From Primorskyibacter aestuariivivens (GTDB lineage: Bacteria > Pseudomonadota > Alphaproteobacteria > Rhodobacterales > Rhodobacteraceae), in the NCBI RefSeq assembly GCF_028023675.1, contig NZ_JAQIOZ010000005.1, positions 60,282-124,281 of the forward strand: a stretch of DNA of 64,000 nt, given 5' to 3'. The position numbers and the translations under genes are program-made. Under the pieces are notes generated by a model, which saw nothing but the letters and a program-made list of their open reading frames with translations, was not told the DNA's origin and did no database searches. Shown here piece by piece: positions 18,509 through 27,634 of this stretch (positions within the stretch are counted from its first letter, which is position 1; each line of letters begins with the position of its first letter).

Positions 18509-19267
18509 TCAGGTGGCTACGAAGACGCTCAGAGCCAAAAGCCCGGCGATCTCGCCACTCTGCTGGCTGGCGCCAAGTACATCGCCGGTCTGGCCGCCGA
18601 TCTGGCGTTTGGCGAGCAGCGCGATGAACCCGCCACCGGCCAGCACGGCGGCACCGATGGGCAACCAGAGAACTCCGCCGAGGATGAGCCCACCCGCCTG
18701 TCCGAGCATCAGCGCGATGGCAAGCGCCAGTGCCGAGACGCCGCCCGCGCTGCGCCCCAGCCCATTGTCGCGCGCTGGTGGAAGCGCCCAAAGCCACAGC
18801 GCCATGCCGGCGCGGCTTGCCATCGCCATGGCGACAAGGCCCGCAATGGCAATGCCGGGATCAGGCAGCGCCGCGATGAGTGACACGCGCAGCGCCACGG
18901 ACAGGACAAGCGCCAGCACCCCATAGGTGCCGATGCGGCTGTCGCGCATGATCTCGAGCTTACGCTCCTTGTCCGGACCGCCGCCGAACCCGTCGGCCAG
19001 ATCGGCCAGGCCGTCCTCATGCATGGCACCAGTGGCCAGTGCCAGCGCGCAGATCGCCATCAAAACCGCGACGAGGGACGGCAAGCCCAGCAACCAGGCC
19101 GCATAATACACCGCACCTGCAATCGCGCCGACCAGCGCCCCCACCAGGGGCCAGGCCCAGACCGTTGCCGCCATTGCGGGCGCGTCGCCACCGATCCGCC
19201 CCGCAGGCAGCCGCGTCAGCAGCATCACCGCGATTTGCAGCTCGGCAAGACGCGCGCGCAGGTTCAT
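18509..19267 (-). CDS. cobS: Adenosylcobinamide-GDP ribazoletransferase CobS (CobV)
   Basis: An integral membrane protein of 252 residues with about six to seven hydrophobic segments and the family motif MHEDGLADLADGFGGG, plus DSRIGTYGVLAL. It joins adenosylcobinamide-GDP with alpha-ribazole (phosphate), the last assembly step of the cobalamin nucleotide loop. The start at 19267 overlaps the cobT stop by four bases. In P. denitrificans nomenclature this is CobV, not the chelatase subunit CobS. Confidence 0.95.
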   Translation of the reverse strand: MNLRARLAELQIAVMLLTRLPAGRIGGDAPAMAATVWAWPLVGALVGAIAGAVYYAAWLLGLPSLVAVLMAICALALATGAMHEDGLADLADGFGGGPDKERKLEIMRDSRIGTYGVLALVLSVALRVSLIAALPDPGIAIAGLVAMAMASRAGMALWLWALPPARDNGLGRSAGGVSALALAIALMLGQAGGLILGGVLWLPIGAAVLAGGGFIALLAKRQIGGQTGDVLGASQQSGEIAGLLALSVFVAT

Positions 19268-20289
19268 GCGTCGGAGACCCCCGCCTCGGCAAAGGTGGCC
19301 ATGCCGTTGTGGCATTCCAGCGCCGCGCGCAGAACGCCCAGCGCGAGGGCGGCACCGGACCCTTCGCCCAGACGCATGTCAAAGGACAGGACCGGCTCCT
19401 TGCCCATGTCATCCAGCAGACGGCGATGCCCCGGCTCGGCGCTCAGGTGGCCGACAAGGCAATGCGCGAGCAGGTCAGGATCGACGTGATGAAGCGGCGC
19501 GGTGGCGGCAGTACAGATGAACCCGTCCAGAATGACCGGGATACGGGCCGCGCGGGCCGCAAGCACCGCACCACAGATCGCCGCCTGTTCCCGACCGCCC
19601 AGCGCCGCCAGCACCGCGCCACCATCGTTCAATTCGTCCGCGTGCAGCGCGAGGCCACGGGCAATCGCATCCACCTTGCGCGCGATGCCGTCACTGTCCG
19701 ATCCGGTGCCCGGCCCGACCCACTCCGCCACATCGCCACCAAACACAGCCGCCGCCAGCGCCGCCGCAACCGTGGAATTGCCGATCCCCATTTCACCGAG
19801 GATCAGCACATCGGCCGTCGGATCGACAGCGGCGGCCCCGCGATTGAGCGCCTCCAGCGTTTCGGCCTCGGTCATGGCGGGACCTGTGGTGAAATCGGCG
19901 GTCGGCGTTTCAAGATCCAGCGCCACAACCGAAAGCTCGGCCCCATTGGCCCGGCACAGCTGATTGATCGCCGCGCCGCCGGCCTGAAAATTGCCGACCA
20001 TCTGAGCGGTGACTTCCTGCGGATAGGGGTTCACCCCTTGCGCGCAGATGCCGTGATTGCCCGCGAAAACCAGCGCCTGCGCCCGCTTGATCACCGGCTT
20101 TTCCGCCCCGCGCCAGCCCGCCATGAAGATCGCCAGCGCCTCAAGCCGGCCCAGAGATCCCGGCGGCTTGGTCAGCGTGGTCTGACGGGCGGTTGCAGCA
20201 TCACGCGCCGCAGCGTCCAGCACGGGCAGCGTCGGCGCAAGCCCAACAAGATCGGACAAATCGGTCAGGTGAAAGGGAGTATGGGCCAT
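19264..20289 (-). CDS. cobT: Nicotinate-nucleotide:dimethylbenzimidazole phosphoribosyltransferase CobT (CobU)
   Basis: A protein of 341 residues from the ATG at 20289. Motifs include TKPPGSLGRLE, FAGNHGICAQGVNPYPQEVT, GEMGIGNSTVAAAL and the catalytic glutamate segment RLGEGSGAALAL. It makes alpha-ribazole 5'-phosphate from nicotinate mononucleotide and dimethylbenzimidazole, which BluB (24271) supplies. It diverges from the phosphatase gene at 20389 across a region of nested inverted repeats. Confidence 0.96.
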   Translation of the reverse strand: MAHTPFHLTDLSDLVGLAPTLPVLDAAARDAATARQTTLTKPPGSLGRLEALAIFMAGWRGAEKPVIKRAQALVFAGNHGICAQGVNPYPQEVTAQMVGNFQAGGAAINQLCRANGAELSVVALDLETPTADFTTGPAMTEAETLEALNRGAAAVDPTADVLILGEMGIGNSTVAAALAAAVFGGDVAEWVGPGTGSDSDGIARKVDAIARGLALHADELNDGGAVLAALGGREQAAICGAVLAARAARIPVILDGFICTAATAPLHHVDPDLLAHCLVGHLSAEPGHRRLLDDMGKEPVLSFDMRLGEGSGAALALGVLRAALECHNGMATFAEAGVSDA

Positions 20290-20304
20290 GCGAGGTCTTT
20301 CTCT

Positions 20305-20360
20305 GATATCTGCGGCGCAAGCCCGGGGCTTGCTCTTGGGCGGCAGAAAAAGCAGATATC
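20305..20360. promoter_or_regulatory. Nested inverted repeats between divergent cobT and phosphatase genes
   Basis: The outer 9-base arms GATATCTGC (20305-20313) and GCAGATATC (20352-20360) are perfect. Between them lies a tighter dyad, GCAAGCCC-G-GGGCTTGC (20317-20333). The pair sits in the 99-base divergent gap, where an operator is expected. I see no cobalamin-riboswitch core here. The regulator is unknown. Confidence 0.5.
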
Positions 20361-20388
20361 GGGTCAGTGTGAAAGAGGGAAACCGGCC

Positions 20389-20961
20389 ATGACGGGCCCG
20401 CAACCGACCGAATTGACCCTGATCCGCCATGCGCCTGTCAAAAGCGATGGCCGCGCCTATGGGCGGCGCGATGTCGACGCGGATTGCAGCGACGCGGCGC
20501 GGTTTGAGGCGATGCGCGCCCGCCTTGGCCCGCCCGGCCGCGTTCTGCACAGCCCGGCGCGCCGCTGTGTTCAGACCCTGCAGGCGATCTGGCCCGATGC
20601 GGCGGGCACACCGGAGGCGGCTTTCTGGGAACAGGATCTGGGCGATTGGGAAGATCGCCCCTATGCCGACCTGCCCGATCTGGGGCCATTGTCGCGCGCG
20701 GCACTGGCGGCCTATCGCCCTGAGAATGGCGAAAGCTTTGACGATCTCTGCGCCCGCGTTGCCCCGGCGCTGAACTCGGCGTCGCAGGGTGGGTCGGCGG
20801 TGATCATCGCCCATGCCGGGACTATCCGCGCGGCGCTGGGGCTGGCGCTGGAGGCACAGGCGGCGGCGCTGGCCTTTGAGATTGCGCCACTGTCCATCAC
20901 CCGGCTTGGCATGCTGTCCGATGGCACGCTTATCATTCGCAGCGTGAATGAAACGGCGTAG
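20389..20961 (+). CDS. Histidine phosphatase family protein, probable alpha-ribazole phosphatase
   Basis: A protein of 190 residues from the ATG at 20389, with GAAAGAGGGA just upstream. The phosphohistidine motif is LIRHAPV, followed by HSPARRCVQTLQAI, WEQDLGDWEDRPY and the second catalytic His in IIAHAGTIRAAL. Its place between cobT and cobU suggests the alpha-ribazole-5'-phosphate phosphatase called CobC in enteric bacteria. That name is used here for another gene, so I give no symbol. Substrate is inferred from context. Confidence 0.85.
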   Translation: MTGPQPTELTLIRHAPVKSDGRAYGRRDVDADCSDAARFEAMRARLGPPGRVLHSPARRCVQTLQAIWPDAAGTPEAAFWEQDLGDWEDRPYADLPDLGPLSRAALAAYRPENGESFDDLCARVAPALNSASQGGSAVIIAHAGTIRAALGLALEAQAAALAFEIAPLSITRLGMLSDGTLIIRSVNETA

Positions 20962-20973
20962 CGACTGGCAGGT

Positions 20974-21498
20974 TCAGACCGGCGAGGCCCCCGGTTTGAC
21001 CTGTATCGGATAGCCCGACACGCAGAGCCAGAGCTCGTCACAAACCCCGGCCACGGTCTGGTTCAGCCATCCCGCCGCATCGCGAAACTCGCGGGCAAGC
21101 TTGTTCTCCGGCACGATGCCCATGCCGACCTCGTTGGTGACAAACACCACAGGCGCGCGTTGCGCGGGCAGCGCGTCCACCAGACGCTGCCCCTCGGCCC
21201 GCCAATCCGCCCCGCCCAGCATCAGATTGGTCAGCCACAGCGTCAGGCAATCCACCAGACGCGGGTCGCCGCCATCGCTGTGCGTCAGCGCATCCACCAA
21301 GTCCAGCGGCGCGTGAATGTCAGACCATTCCGGCCCGCGCCGCGCCCTGTGCGCCGCGACCCGCGCAGCCATTTCGTCGTCATAGACTTCGGACGTGGCG
21401 ATATAGACCGCCCGCCCCGAGACGCTCAGCGCCATTTTTTCGGCGAACGCTGACTTGCCAGAGCGCGCGCCACCGGTGATGAGTATCGACTTTTCCAT
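20974..21498 (-). CDS. cobU: Adenosylcobinamide kinase/guanylyltransferase CobU (CobP)
   Basis: A protein of 174 residues with P-loop GGARSGKS, VYIATSEVYDDEMAARVAAHRARR, the LVDCLTLWLTNL motif and VTNEVGMGIVPENKLAREFRD. It phosphorylates adenosylcobinamide and transfers GMP to it, making the CobS substrate. It is transcribed alone on the minus strand, convergent with the phosphatase gene and divergent from bluE with a 44-base gap. Confidence 0.96.
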   Translation of the reverse strand: MEKSILITGGARSGKSAFAEKMALSVSGRAVYIATSEVYDDEMAARVAAHRARRGPEWSDIHAPLDLVDALTHSDGGDPRLVDCLTLWLTNLMLGGADWRAEGQRLVDALPAQRAPVVFVTNEVGMGIVPENKLAREFRDAAGWLNQTVAGVCDELWLCVSGYPIQVKPGASPV

Positions 21499-21542
21499 GG
21501 GGCCATGAAAAAGCAGGTCACCGAGGAAAAGGAAAGCGCAAC

Positions 21543-22337
21543 GTGCACAGACCCGGGATCATCGTTCAGGGCCATTTCGGTGAATGGCTGCAGGGCCGGA
21601 TCGGCCCGGACGGGCCTGTGGCACTGGTCACCATGGCCTGTCCGGTGATGAGCGTGCGTGTGGCGGGCCACGGCCTGCACGTGACCGAGCTGTTTTCAAC
21701 GTCTCAGCTTGAGACGTTTCGGGATGCGCTTGGCATCACGTCCCCCTGGCCCGCGGTGGCCTGTGACATCCCGCTGGGCGCGGGTGCGGGGGCTTCGACC
21801 GCCTGTCTTGTCGCCGCGGCGCGTGGGGCGGGGTTTGACGGGTCGGACGAGGCGCTGGCCCGCGCCTGTCTGGCCACCGAGGGTGCCAGCGATCCGCTGA
21901 TGTTCGATGCGGCAGACCGGCTGCTCTGGGCATCACGCGTCGGCACCGTCTTATACCAGATGTCCCCACCCCCGGCCTGCGAGGTGGTGGGCGGGCTTTG
22001 GGGACCATCACAACGCACCGATCCTGCCGATACGCATTTTCCCGATATTGGCGACCTGGTCGACGACTGGAAAGCCGCGACATCACAGGGTGATCTGGCC
22101 ATGGCGGCAGGCGTTGCCAGCCTGTCCGCCGCGCGCTGCACCGCGCTGCGCGGCCCGGAGGACCCGATGCCCGAACTTGCCGCCTCGCTTGGAGCCCTGG
22201 GGCACGCGCGCGCGCATACCGGCTCGGCCCGCGCATTGATCTTTGCGCCCGGCACGGCGCCCGACGACGCGGGCGACCGGCTGCGCGCGGCTGGGCTTCG
22301 CAACGTGATCCGCTTTGCCACCGGGGGCGCGGCATGA
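21543..22337 (+). CDS. bluE: GHMP-type kinase BluE/PduX-like (probable L-threonine kinase)
   Basis: A protein of 264 residues with a GTG start and an A/G-rich ribosome site (GAGGAAAAGG). GHMP-kinase features are the glycine-rich IPLGAGAGASTACLVAA and an N-terminal GIIVQGHFGEWLQG like PduX. In Rhodobacter capsulatus, BluE supports synthesis of the aminopropanol linker of cobalamin, and PduX phosphorylates L-threonine. The threonine phosphate is then decarboxylated by CobC (23279) and attached by CbiB (22334), so the gene order supports the assignment. Its stop overlaps the cbiB start. Confidence 0.8.
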   Translation: MHRPGIIVQGHFGEWLQGRIGPDGPVALVTMACPVMSVRVAGHGLHVTELFSTSQLETFRDALGITSPWPAVACDIPLGAGAGASTACLVAAARGAGFDGSDEALARACLATEGASDPLMFDAADRLLWASRVGTVLYQMSPPPACEVVGGLWGPSQRTDPADTHFPDIGDLVDDWKAATSQGDLAMAAGVASLSAARCTALRGPEDPMPELAASLGALGHARAHTGSARALIFAPGTAPDDAGDRLRAAGLRNVIRFATGGAA

Positions 22338-23272
22338 GTTTTGCAGCCATGATGCTGGTGGGGTTTGTCATTGATCTCTGCATCGGCTGGCCACGCGCGC
22401 TGTTTGCCCGGATCGGCCATCCGGTGACATGGCTGGGGGCGGTGATCTCGTGGCTGGAGACGCGGTTGAATACCGGGACCGGCCAGAGACGGTTCTTGAC
22501 CGGAACGACCTGTACCGTGCTCAGCATTCTGGCCGCCCTGATCCCTTCGGTGGCCCTTCAATGGGCCCTGCCGGACGGGCCGCTTGGCTGGCTGATTGGC
22601 GGAGCGCTCGCCTGGCCCCTGATCGCCACCCGCGCGATGCATGACCATGTGGCCGCCGTGGCGCGCCCGCTCATACAGGGTGATCTGCCCGGCGCGCGCC
22701 ATGCGGTGTCGATGATCGTCGGGCGCGATCCGGCGCAGCTTGACACGCCCGCGATTGCCCGCGCCGCCACCGAAAGCCTGGCCGAGAACACATCTGACGG
22801 CATCGTCGCGCCGGTGTTCTGGGGGGTCGTGGCGGGCCTGCCCGGCATTGCCACCTACAAGGCGATCAACACGCTCGATTCGATGATCGGGCACCGCAAT
22901 GACCGCTATGAGCAGTTCGGTAAAGTCGCCGCGCGGCTTGACGATCTGGTCAATCTGGTTCCCGCCCGGCTGACCGGGGGGGTGTTTGCATTGGCAGCCC
23001 TCCGCCACATGCCCCGCGCGCTGCGCGTCATGCTGCGCGACGCGGGCCAACACCGCTCGCCCAATGCGGGCTGGCCCGAGGGGGCGATGGCGGGCGCATT
23101 GGGCATTCGCCTGTCCGGACCGCGCATCTATGGTACAGAACGGGTCGAAGACCCCTGGTTGAACGCCGGAATGCCCGATCCCACGCCGCAGGACCTGAGC
23201 CGCGCCTTGTCGCTTTACCGTCGCGCCATGGCGTGTCTGGCGCTTGCGCTTCTGGCGCTTTCCTTGTTCTAA
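22334..23272 (+). CDS. cbiB: Adenosylcobinamide-phosphate synthase CbiB (CobD)
   Basis: A membrane protein of 312 residues with motifs HPVTWLGAVISWLE, ATRAMHDHVAAVARPL, SMIVGRDPAQLD, ESLAENTSDGIVAPVFW and YKAINTLDSMIGHR. It attaches aminopropanol phosphate to adenosylcobyric acid. It overlaps bluE by ATGA and lies six bases before cobC. CobD is the P. denitrificans name for the same enzyme. Confidence 0.95.
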   Translation: MSFAAMMLVGFVIDLCIGWPRALFARIGHPVTWLGAVISWLETRLNTGTGQRRFLTGTTCTVLSILAALIPSVALQWALPDGPLGWLIGGALAWPLIATRAMHDHVAAVARPLIQGDLPGARHAVSMIVGRDPAQLDTPAIARAATESLAENTSDGIVAPVFWGVVAGLPGIATYKAINTLDSMIGHRNDRYEQFGKVAARLDDLVNLVPARLTGGVFALAALRHMPRALRVMLRDAGQHRSPNAGWPEGAMAGALGIRLSGPRIYGTERVEDPWLNAGMPDPTPQDLSRALSLYRRAMACLALALLALSLF

Positions 23273-23278
23273 GGCCGC

Positions 23279-24274
23279 ATGACTCAAAAGCCCCAAACCA
23301 CGCGCGATCACGGTGGCAATCTTGACGCGGCGATTGCAGCCTTTGGCGGGTCCCGCATGGATTGGATCGACCTGTCCACCGGGATCAATCCCCTGCCCTA
23401 CCCGGTGCCCGAAATCCCGCCCCACGCCTGGTCCACATTGCCGACGAACGATGCCGTCAAGGCCCTGGAGGACGCCGCCTCCCGAGCCTATGGCACCACG
23501 GCAGAGATTGTCGCGCTGGCTGGTGCACAGGCAGCCATCCAGCTAGTGCCGCGGATTGGAAACGGACGCGACGCGCGGGTGCTTGGCCCCACTTATAACG
23601 AGCATGCCGCCGCACTTACGGCGCAGGGATGGGATGTCACGACCGTTGATCGTTTCGAGGCGCTGAGGGGCGCGGCGCTGGCCGTGGTGGTCAATCCCAA
23701 CAACCCCGACGGGCAATGCTGGGCACCCGGCGCGTTGACGGAGCTTGCAGGCGCGGTCGATCTTCTGGTGGTCGATGAAAGCTTTGCCGACCCCTGCTCC
23801 GACCTGTCGCTGGCCCCCAAGCTGAGCGATCATCGCAATATTCTGGTTCTGCGTTCCTTTGGGAAATTCTACGGGCTGGCGGGGCTCAGACTTGGCTTCG
23901 CGCTGGGATCACGCGCCCATATCGACCGGATCCGCACATTGGCCGGGCCATGGGCGGTGAACGGACCCGCAATTGTCACGGGATGCGCGGCGCTTGAAGA
24001 CCGGGACTGGACGCAGGCGACACGCGCGCGGCTGACACGCGATGCCGCGCGGCTGGATGCGCTGGCCACGCGCGCGGGCTGGTCGCTGGTGGGCGGGACG
24101 CCGCTGTTTCGGACCTATGAAACCGGCGATGCCACCGCCGCGCAGACGCATCTGGCGCGTCATCACATCTGGTCGCGCATCTTCCCTTATTCCCGAACCT
24201 GGCTGCGACTGGGCCTGGCCGGACCCGAGACGGATTGGCTGCGGCTGGACCGCGCCCTGTCAGAGCTTGCATGA
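23279..24274 (+). CDS. cobC: Threonine-phosphate decarboxylase CobC (PLP enzyme)
   Basis: A protein of 331 residues, a fold-type I PLP aminotransferase homologue. It begins with DHGGNLDAAIAAFG and DLSTGINPLPYP. The cofactor pocket has VVNPNNPDGQ and VVDESFAD, and the Schiff-base lysine is in LRSFGKFYGLAGLRLGF. It converts O-phosphothreonine to aminopropanol phosphate for CbiB. The downstream bluB start overlaps its stop. Confidence 0.93.
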   Translation: MTQKPQTTRDHGGNLDAAIAAFGGSRMDWIDLSTGINPLPYPVPEIPPHAWSTLPTNDAVKALEDAASRAYGTTAEIVALAGAQAAIQLVPRIGNGRDARVLGPTYNEHAAALTAQGWDVTTVDRFEALRGAALAVVVNPNNPDGQCWAPGALTELAGAVDLLVVDESFADPCSDLSLAPKLSDHRNILVLRSFGKFYGLAGLRLGFALGSRAHIDRIRTLAGPWAVNGPAIVTGCAALEDRDWTQATRARLTRDAARLDALATRAGWSLVGGTPLFRTYETGDATAAQTHLARHHIWSRIFPYSRTWLRLGLAGPETDWLRLDRALSELA

Positions 24275-24894
24275 AACTGACCGAAACCCATCAGACCGCC
24301 TTGCAGGACATTCTGACATGGCGTCGCGACATGCGCCATTTCCGCCCCGATCCGCTGCCCGAGGCTGAGCTGGACCACCTGCGCGCTGCCATGGACTGCA
24401 CCCCTTCAGTCGGCAATGCCCGCCCGTGGCGCGTGCTGCAGGTCCGTGACCCAGGGTTGCGTGCCCGGGTGCGCGCGGATTTCGAACGCTGCAACGGGGC
24501 GGCGGCCAAAACCTATGACGACCGCGACCGCGCAGAATACCTGCGCCTCAAACTCGCCGGGTTGGATCAGGCGCCAGAGCATCTGGCCATCTTTACCGAA
24601 ACCGCCCCGGACGAGGGGCGCGGGCTGGGCCGCCGCACCATGCCGCAAACGCTGGAACACTCCACGGCCATGGCGATCCACGCGCTTTGGCTGATGGCGC
24701 GGGCGCGCAATATCGGCGTTGGCATGTTGTCAATCATCGACCCGGAGGCGATGTGCCGCCTGTTCGGGGTGCCGGACACGTGGCGCTTCACGGCCTATCT
24801 CTGCGTGGGGTACCCGGAGTTTGATGATGACACCCCCTTGCTGCACCGGAAAGGCTGGCAAAGGAACAAGAGCACGCGTTGGGTGATCCGCTAG
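24271..24894 (+). CDS. bluB: 5,6-dimethylbenzimidazole synthase BluB
   Basis: A protein of 207 residues of the nitroreductase-like FMN fold, starting at the ATG at 24271 that overlaps the cobC stop. Motifs include ILTWRRDMRHFRPDPL, TPSVGNARPWRV and the C-terminal YLCVGYPEFDDDTPLLHRKGW. BluB destroys reduced FMN with oxygen to form dimethylbenzimidazole, the lower ligand base, so this organism makes true B12 aerobically. Confidence 0.95.
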   Translation: MKLTETHQTALQDILTWRRDMRHFRPDPLPEAELDHLRAAMDCTPSVGNARPWRVLQVRDPGLRARVRADFERCNGAAAKTYDDRDRAEYLRLKLAGLDQAPEHLAIFTETAPDEGRGLGRRTMPQTLEHSTAMAIHALWLMARARNIGVGMLSIIDPEAMCRLFGVPDTWRFTAYLCVGYPEFDDDTPLLHRKGWQRNKSTRWVIR

Positions 24895-25452
24895 GCTCTG
24901 GTGTTTGAATCGCGAGACAGGCTTGCCCATTGCAATTGACGCGCCTGCGATGTCCGAGCGGCAGGGAGGGGCGGGTGAAAAGTTGCGTGAAAGGCCCTGA
25001 GTGGACGTTCCTGGTGTGTGCGGCCAATGCCGGTTTAGAGCCCGGTGCGGACATCCCTTGCGCGGAGTCAAGGGCGAAGCCCGCCGCGCATCGCGTCGCC
25101 ATTGTCGCTCGGACCAATGGCGCTCCAATGGCGACCGCCCCCCGGCACGGCCATTTGGCTGCTGCAAGCGCATTGATCTGACCTTTTTCGGATTTTGCAG
25201 GCATAAAGCTCTGCCCCACAAACGCAGGATCGCCGCACCGAGGCCCGTCAATGAGCGGCTCGCGCAATGGCAATTCCGTCCCAACTGCCGACATTGGGGC
25301 GCGCTGCAGCGATCTTCAGCTTCCCGCCCAACGCGCCGACCAGTCATGTCCGCTCCGGCCCGACACCCGTCATGCGAGGCTCCCGCCGGAACAGCCTGCC
25401 GCCCGGCCGTTTGCCCGCGCCCACACAGCCAGCCTGTGTCAGATGCAGTCCG
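24895..25452. other. Gene-free stretch between bluB and cobQ
   Basis: About 560 bases between convergent genes with no convincing coding sequence. A 168-codon minus-strand frame (24788-25294) lacks family features, runs into bluB and has poor codon structure. The base pattern, with repeated CCAATGGCG-type words and short Met/Ala/Ser frames, resembles the degenerate non-coding repeats found in this group. I see no terminator hairpin with a T tract. Confidence 0.4.
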
Positions 25453-26901
25453 CTACCGCGCCACGCCCAGCAATCCCGCCACGTCCAGATGGGTCTCAAG
25501 ATGATCGGCCAGCGCATCCAGGGTGGCCTCGACGGCGGCATCATATCCCGTATCCGAGACCTTGGCGCCGAACCCGCCGAGCCAGGCACGGCGGAACCCG
25601 TCCTCGGCAAACATGCCGTGCAGGTAGCTGCCCGCCACGCGTCCGTCGCCCGACATGGCCCCTTCGGCCCGCCCGTCCACCTGCGCAAAGGGCCGCGCCC
25701 GGTCCGGTCCCTCGGTCTGACCGATATGGATCTCGTAGCCGGAAAACGCCTCGCCGCTGGCCACATGTTGCGCGCGCACCTGCGTAAGGTGTTTGTCGCC
25801 GCCCATGCGTGTTTCGACATCCAGAAGCCCCAGCCCCGGCGTCTCGCCCGGTGCGCCTTCGATCCCGTCGGGGTCGGCCACCACGCGACCCAGCATCTGG
25901 TAACCACCACAGATGCCCAGCACATGCCCGCCCCGACGGTGATGCGCCAGAATGTCGATGTCCCAGCCCTGCGCGCGCAGATAGTCGAGATCGCCGCGCG
26001 TGGATTTGGACCCCGGGAGGATCACCAGATCCGCATCCGCAGGCACCGCCTGCCCCGGCCCCAGCATGGTCAGCCGCACGCCGGGTTCCTGTGCCAACGG
26101 GTCGATATCGTCGAAATTGGCAATCCGGCTGAGCCGCAGGCAGACAATGTGAAACCCGCCCGCGCGCACCGGTGCACCGATATCCAGCGCGTCCTCGGCG
26201 GGCAGCTTCCACGCCTCGACAAACCACGGCGCGACACCAAAGCCGGGCCAACCGGTGCGCTGCTCAATCATGGCATAGCCGTCATCGAAAAGGCTTGGAT
26301 CGCCGCGAAACTTGTTGATCAGGAAGCCCTTCACACGCGCAGCGTCGCCCCTATCCATCACCGCCTGCGTGCCGACGATCTGGGCAATCACCCCGCCCCG
26401 GTCGATATCCCCGCACAGGATCACAGGCACATCCGCGGCCTCGGCAAAGCCCATATTGGCGATGTCTCCGGGGCGCAGGTTGACCTCGGCCGGGCTGCCC
26501 GCGCCTTCGACGATCACCAGATCATGCGCCGCCTTGAGCCGCCCAAAACTCTCCAGAACAGCCCCCATCAGGGTGGGCTTGAGCCGCGCATAGTCCCGTG
26601 CGCGGGCGGTGGTATGCCGCCTGCCCTGTACCACCACCTGCGCACCCACATCGGTTTCCGGCTTGAGCAGGACCGGGTTCATATCCGTATGCGGGTCCAG
26701 CCCGCAGGCCCGCGCCTGCAAGGCCTGCGCACGGCCTATTTCGCCACCATCCACCGTCACGGCGGCATTGTTGGACATGTTTTGCGGCTTGAACGGCGCC
26801 ACCGACAGCCCGCGCCGCACCGCCGCACGGCACAGCCCCGCCACGAGCATGGATTTTCCGACATTCGAGCCGGTGCCCTGGATCATCAGTGCGCGGCTCA
26901 T
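25453..26901 (-). CDS. cobQ: Cobyric acid synthase CobQ
   Basis: A protein of 482 residues. The dethiobiotin-synthase-like domain starts [20 protein letters not shown] with [24 protein letters not shown] class I glutamine amidotransferase domain has the nucleophile in [12 protein letters not shown] and a catalytic His in GSYLHGMF. It amidates four side chains of adenosylcobyrinic acid diamide. It starts three bases after the second Lin0512 gene, probably in one operon. Confidence 0.95.
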   Translation of the reverse strand: MSRALMIQGTGSNVGKSMLVAGLCRAAVRRGLSVAPFKPQNMSNNAAVTVDGGEIGRAQALQARACGLDPHTDMNPVLLKPETDVGAQVVVQGRRHTTARARDYARLKPTLMGAVLESFGRLKAAHDLVIVEGAGSPAEVNLRPGDIANMGFAEAADVPVILCGDIDRGGVIAQIVGTQAVMDRGDAARVKGFLINKFRGDPSLFDDGYAMIEQRTGWPGFGVAPWFVEAWKLPAEDALDIGAPVRAGGFHIVCLRLSRIANFDDIDPLAQEPGVRLTMLGPGQAVPADADLVILPGSKSTRGDLDYLRAQGWDIDILAHHRRGGHVLGICGGYQMLGRVVADPDGIEGAPGETPGLGLLDVETRMGGDKHLTQVRAQHVASGEAFSGYEIHIGQTEGPDRARPFAQVDGRAEGAMSGDGRVAGSYLHGMFAEDGFRRAWLGGFGAKVSDTGYDAAVEATLDALADHLETHLDVAGLLGVAR

Positions 26902-26904
26902 GGG

Positions 26905-27243
26905 TTAGCCCTGCTTGGGCAGAAACGCTTCCACCGCCGCCTGCGCCACCACCGTCACCTCGCCGGTATCGGGATTGGTCACGTTCAGCCCGCCCCTGAC
27001 GGCCCGCACCTCAACCCGCCCCCGTGGCAGGCGTTCGGCCAAAGCCGCGCAATCCACGGCATCGGGGTCGGCCACGGCCACCGTCACCTTCACCTGCATC
27101 TCGTCATGGCTCAGCCCCAGCGCACCGAACATCGGAATCGAGGAATGGCGCAAAGCGTCCTCGATGGCCCGCCCGGCGGCTTTGGTATAGTCCTGACCGT
27201 GCAGATCATTGCCCATGCCCATCTCGATGATGAAACGCTGCAT
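26905..27243 (-). CDS. Lin0512-family protein, copy 2
   Basis: A protein of 112 residues from the ATG at 27243, which has GGAGG seven bases upstream and shares one base with the stop of copy 1. The start MQRFIIEMGMGNDLHGQDYTKAA matches the family pattern IEMGMG-x5-QDYT-x-A, then DALRHSSIP and a C-terminal GEVTVVAQAAVEAFL. The family is conserved but has no established function. It is a diverged paralogue of the next entry. The position between cobO and cobQ implies a link to cobalamin, or at least shared regulation. Confidence 0.85.
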   Translation of the reverse strand: MQRFIIEMGMGNDLHGQDYTKAAGRAIEDALRHSSIPMFGALGLSHDEMQVKVTVAVADPDAVDCAALAERLPRGRVEVRAVRGGLNVTNPDTGEVTVVAQAAVEAFLPKQG

Positions 27244-27581
27244 CACACACCCTCCAAAGCGACGGAGATCGCCACATTGGCCATCACGGTTGGGTTGCCA
27301 TCCCCATCCGGGCGCGGCACGTCCAGCCCGCCATGGGTGACGGTCACACGGACCTGACCATAGGGGAAGACGCCTGCGACCACCTCTGCATCAACCTTGT
27401 CGGGCTGTTGAACGCCAACATCCACGGTGATCCGCATGTCCGTCTTGTCCTTGCCAAACAGCTCGGCCAGATTGATCGAATTGTGCCACAGCGCGTCGCG
27501 CACCGCCCGCACCGCCGCTTCGGTATAGTCCTGACGGCGCAGCGATGTGCCCATGCCGAACTCTGTCAACAAACGTTTCAC
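27243..27581 (-). CDS. Lin0512-family protein, copy 1
   Basis: A protein of 112 residues, the same length as copy 2. The start MKRLLTEFGMGTSLRRQDYT keeps FGMG, QDYT and DALWHNSI. Its last third (GGLDVPRPDGDGNPTVMANVAISVALE) differs from copy 2, which suggests a heteromeric pair rather than a recent duplication. No signal peptide, membrane segment or cysteine motif is visible. It is first in the small operon copy 1-copy 2-cobQ. Function unknown. Confidence 0.85.
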   Translation of the reverse strand: MKRLLTEFGMGTSLRRQDYTEAAVRAVRDALWHNSINLAELFGKDKTDMRITVDVGVQQPDKVDAEVVAGVFPYGQVRVTVTHGGLDVPRPDGDGNPTVMANVAISVALEGV

Positions 27582-27634
27582 AGAACTTCCCCCTCACCAC
27601 TCAAGGCGCAACCTGTCCACATGTCCCAACCCGG

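Noticed and set aside
19039..20388. Long plus-strand extension before the phosphatase gene
   Set aside because: The conserved protein begins at 20389 with a good ribosome site; the upstream part is antisense to cobT.
24788..25294. A 168-codon minus-strand frame between bluB and cobQ
   Set aside because: No recognisable domain, runs into the end of bluB, and codon use looks non-coding.
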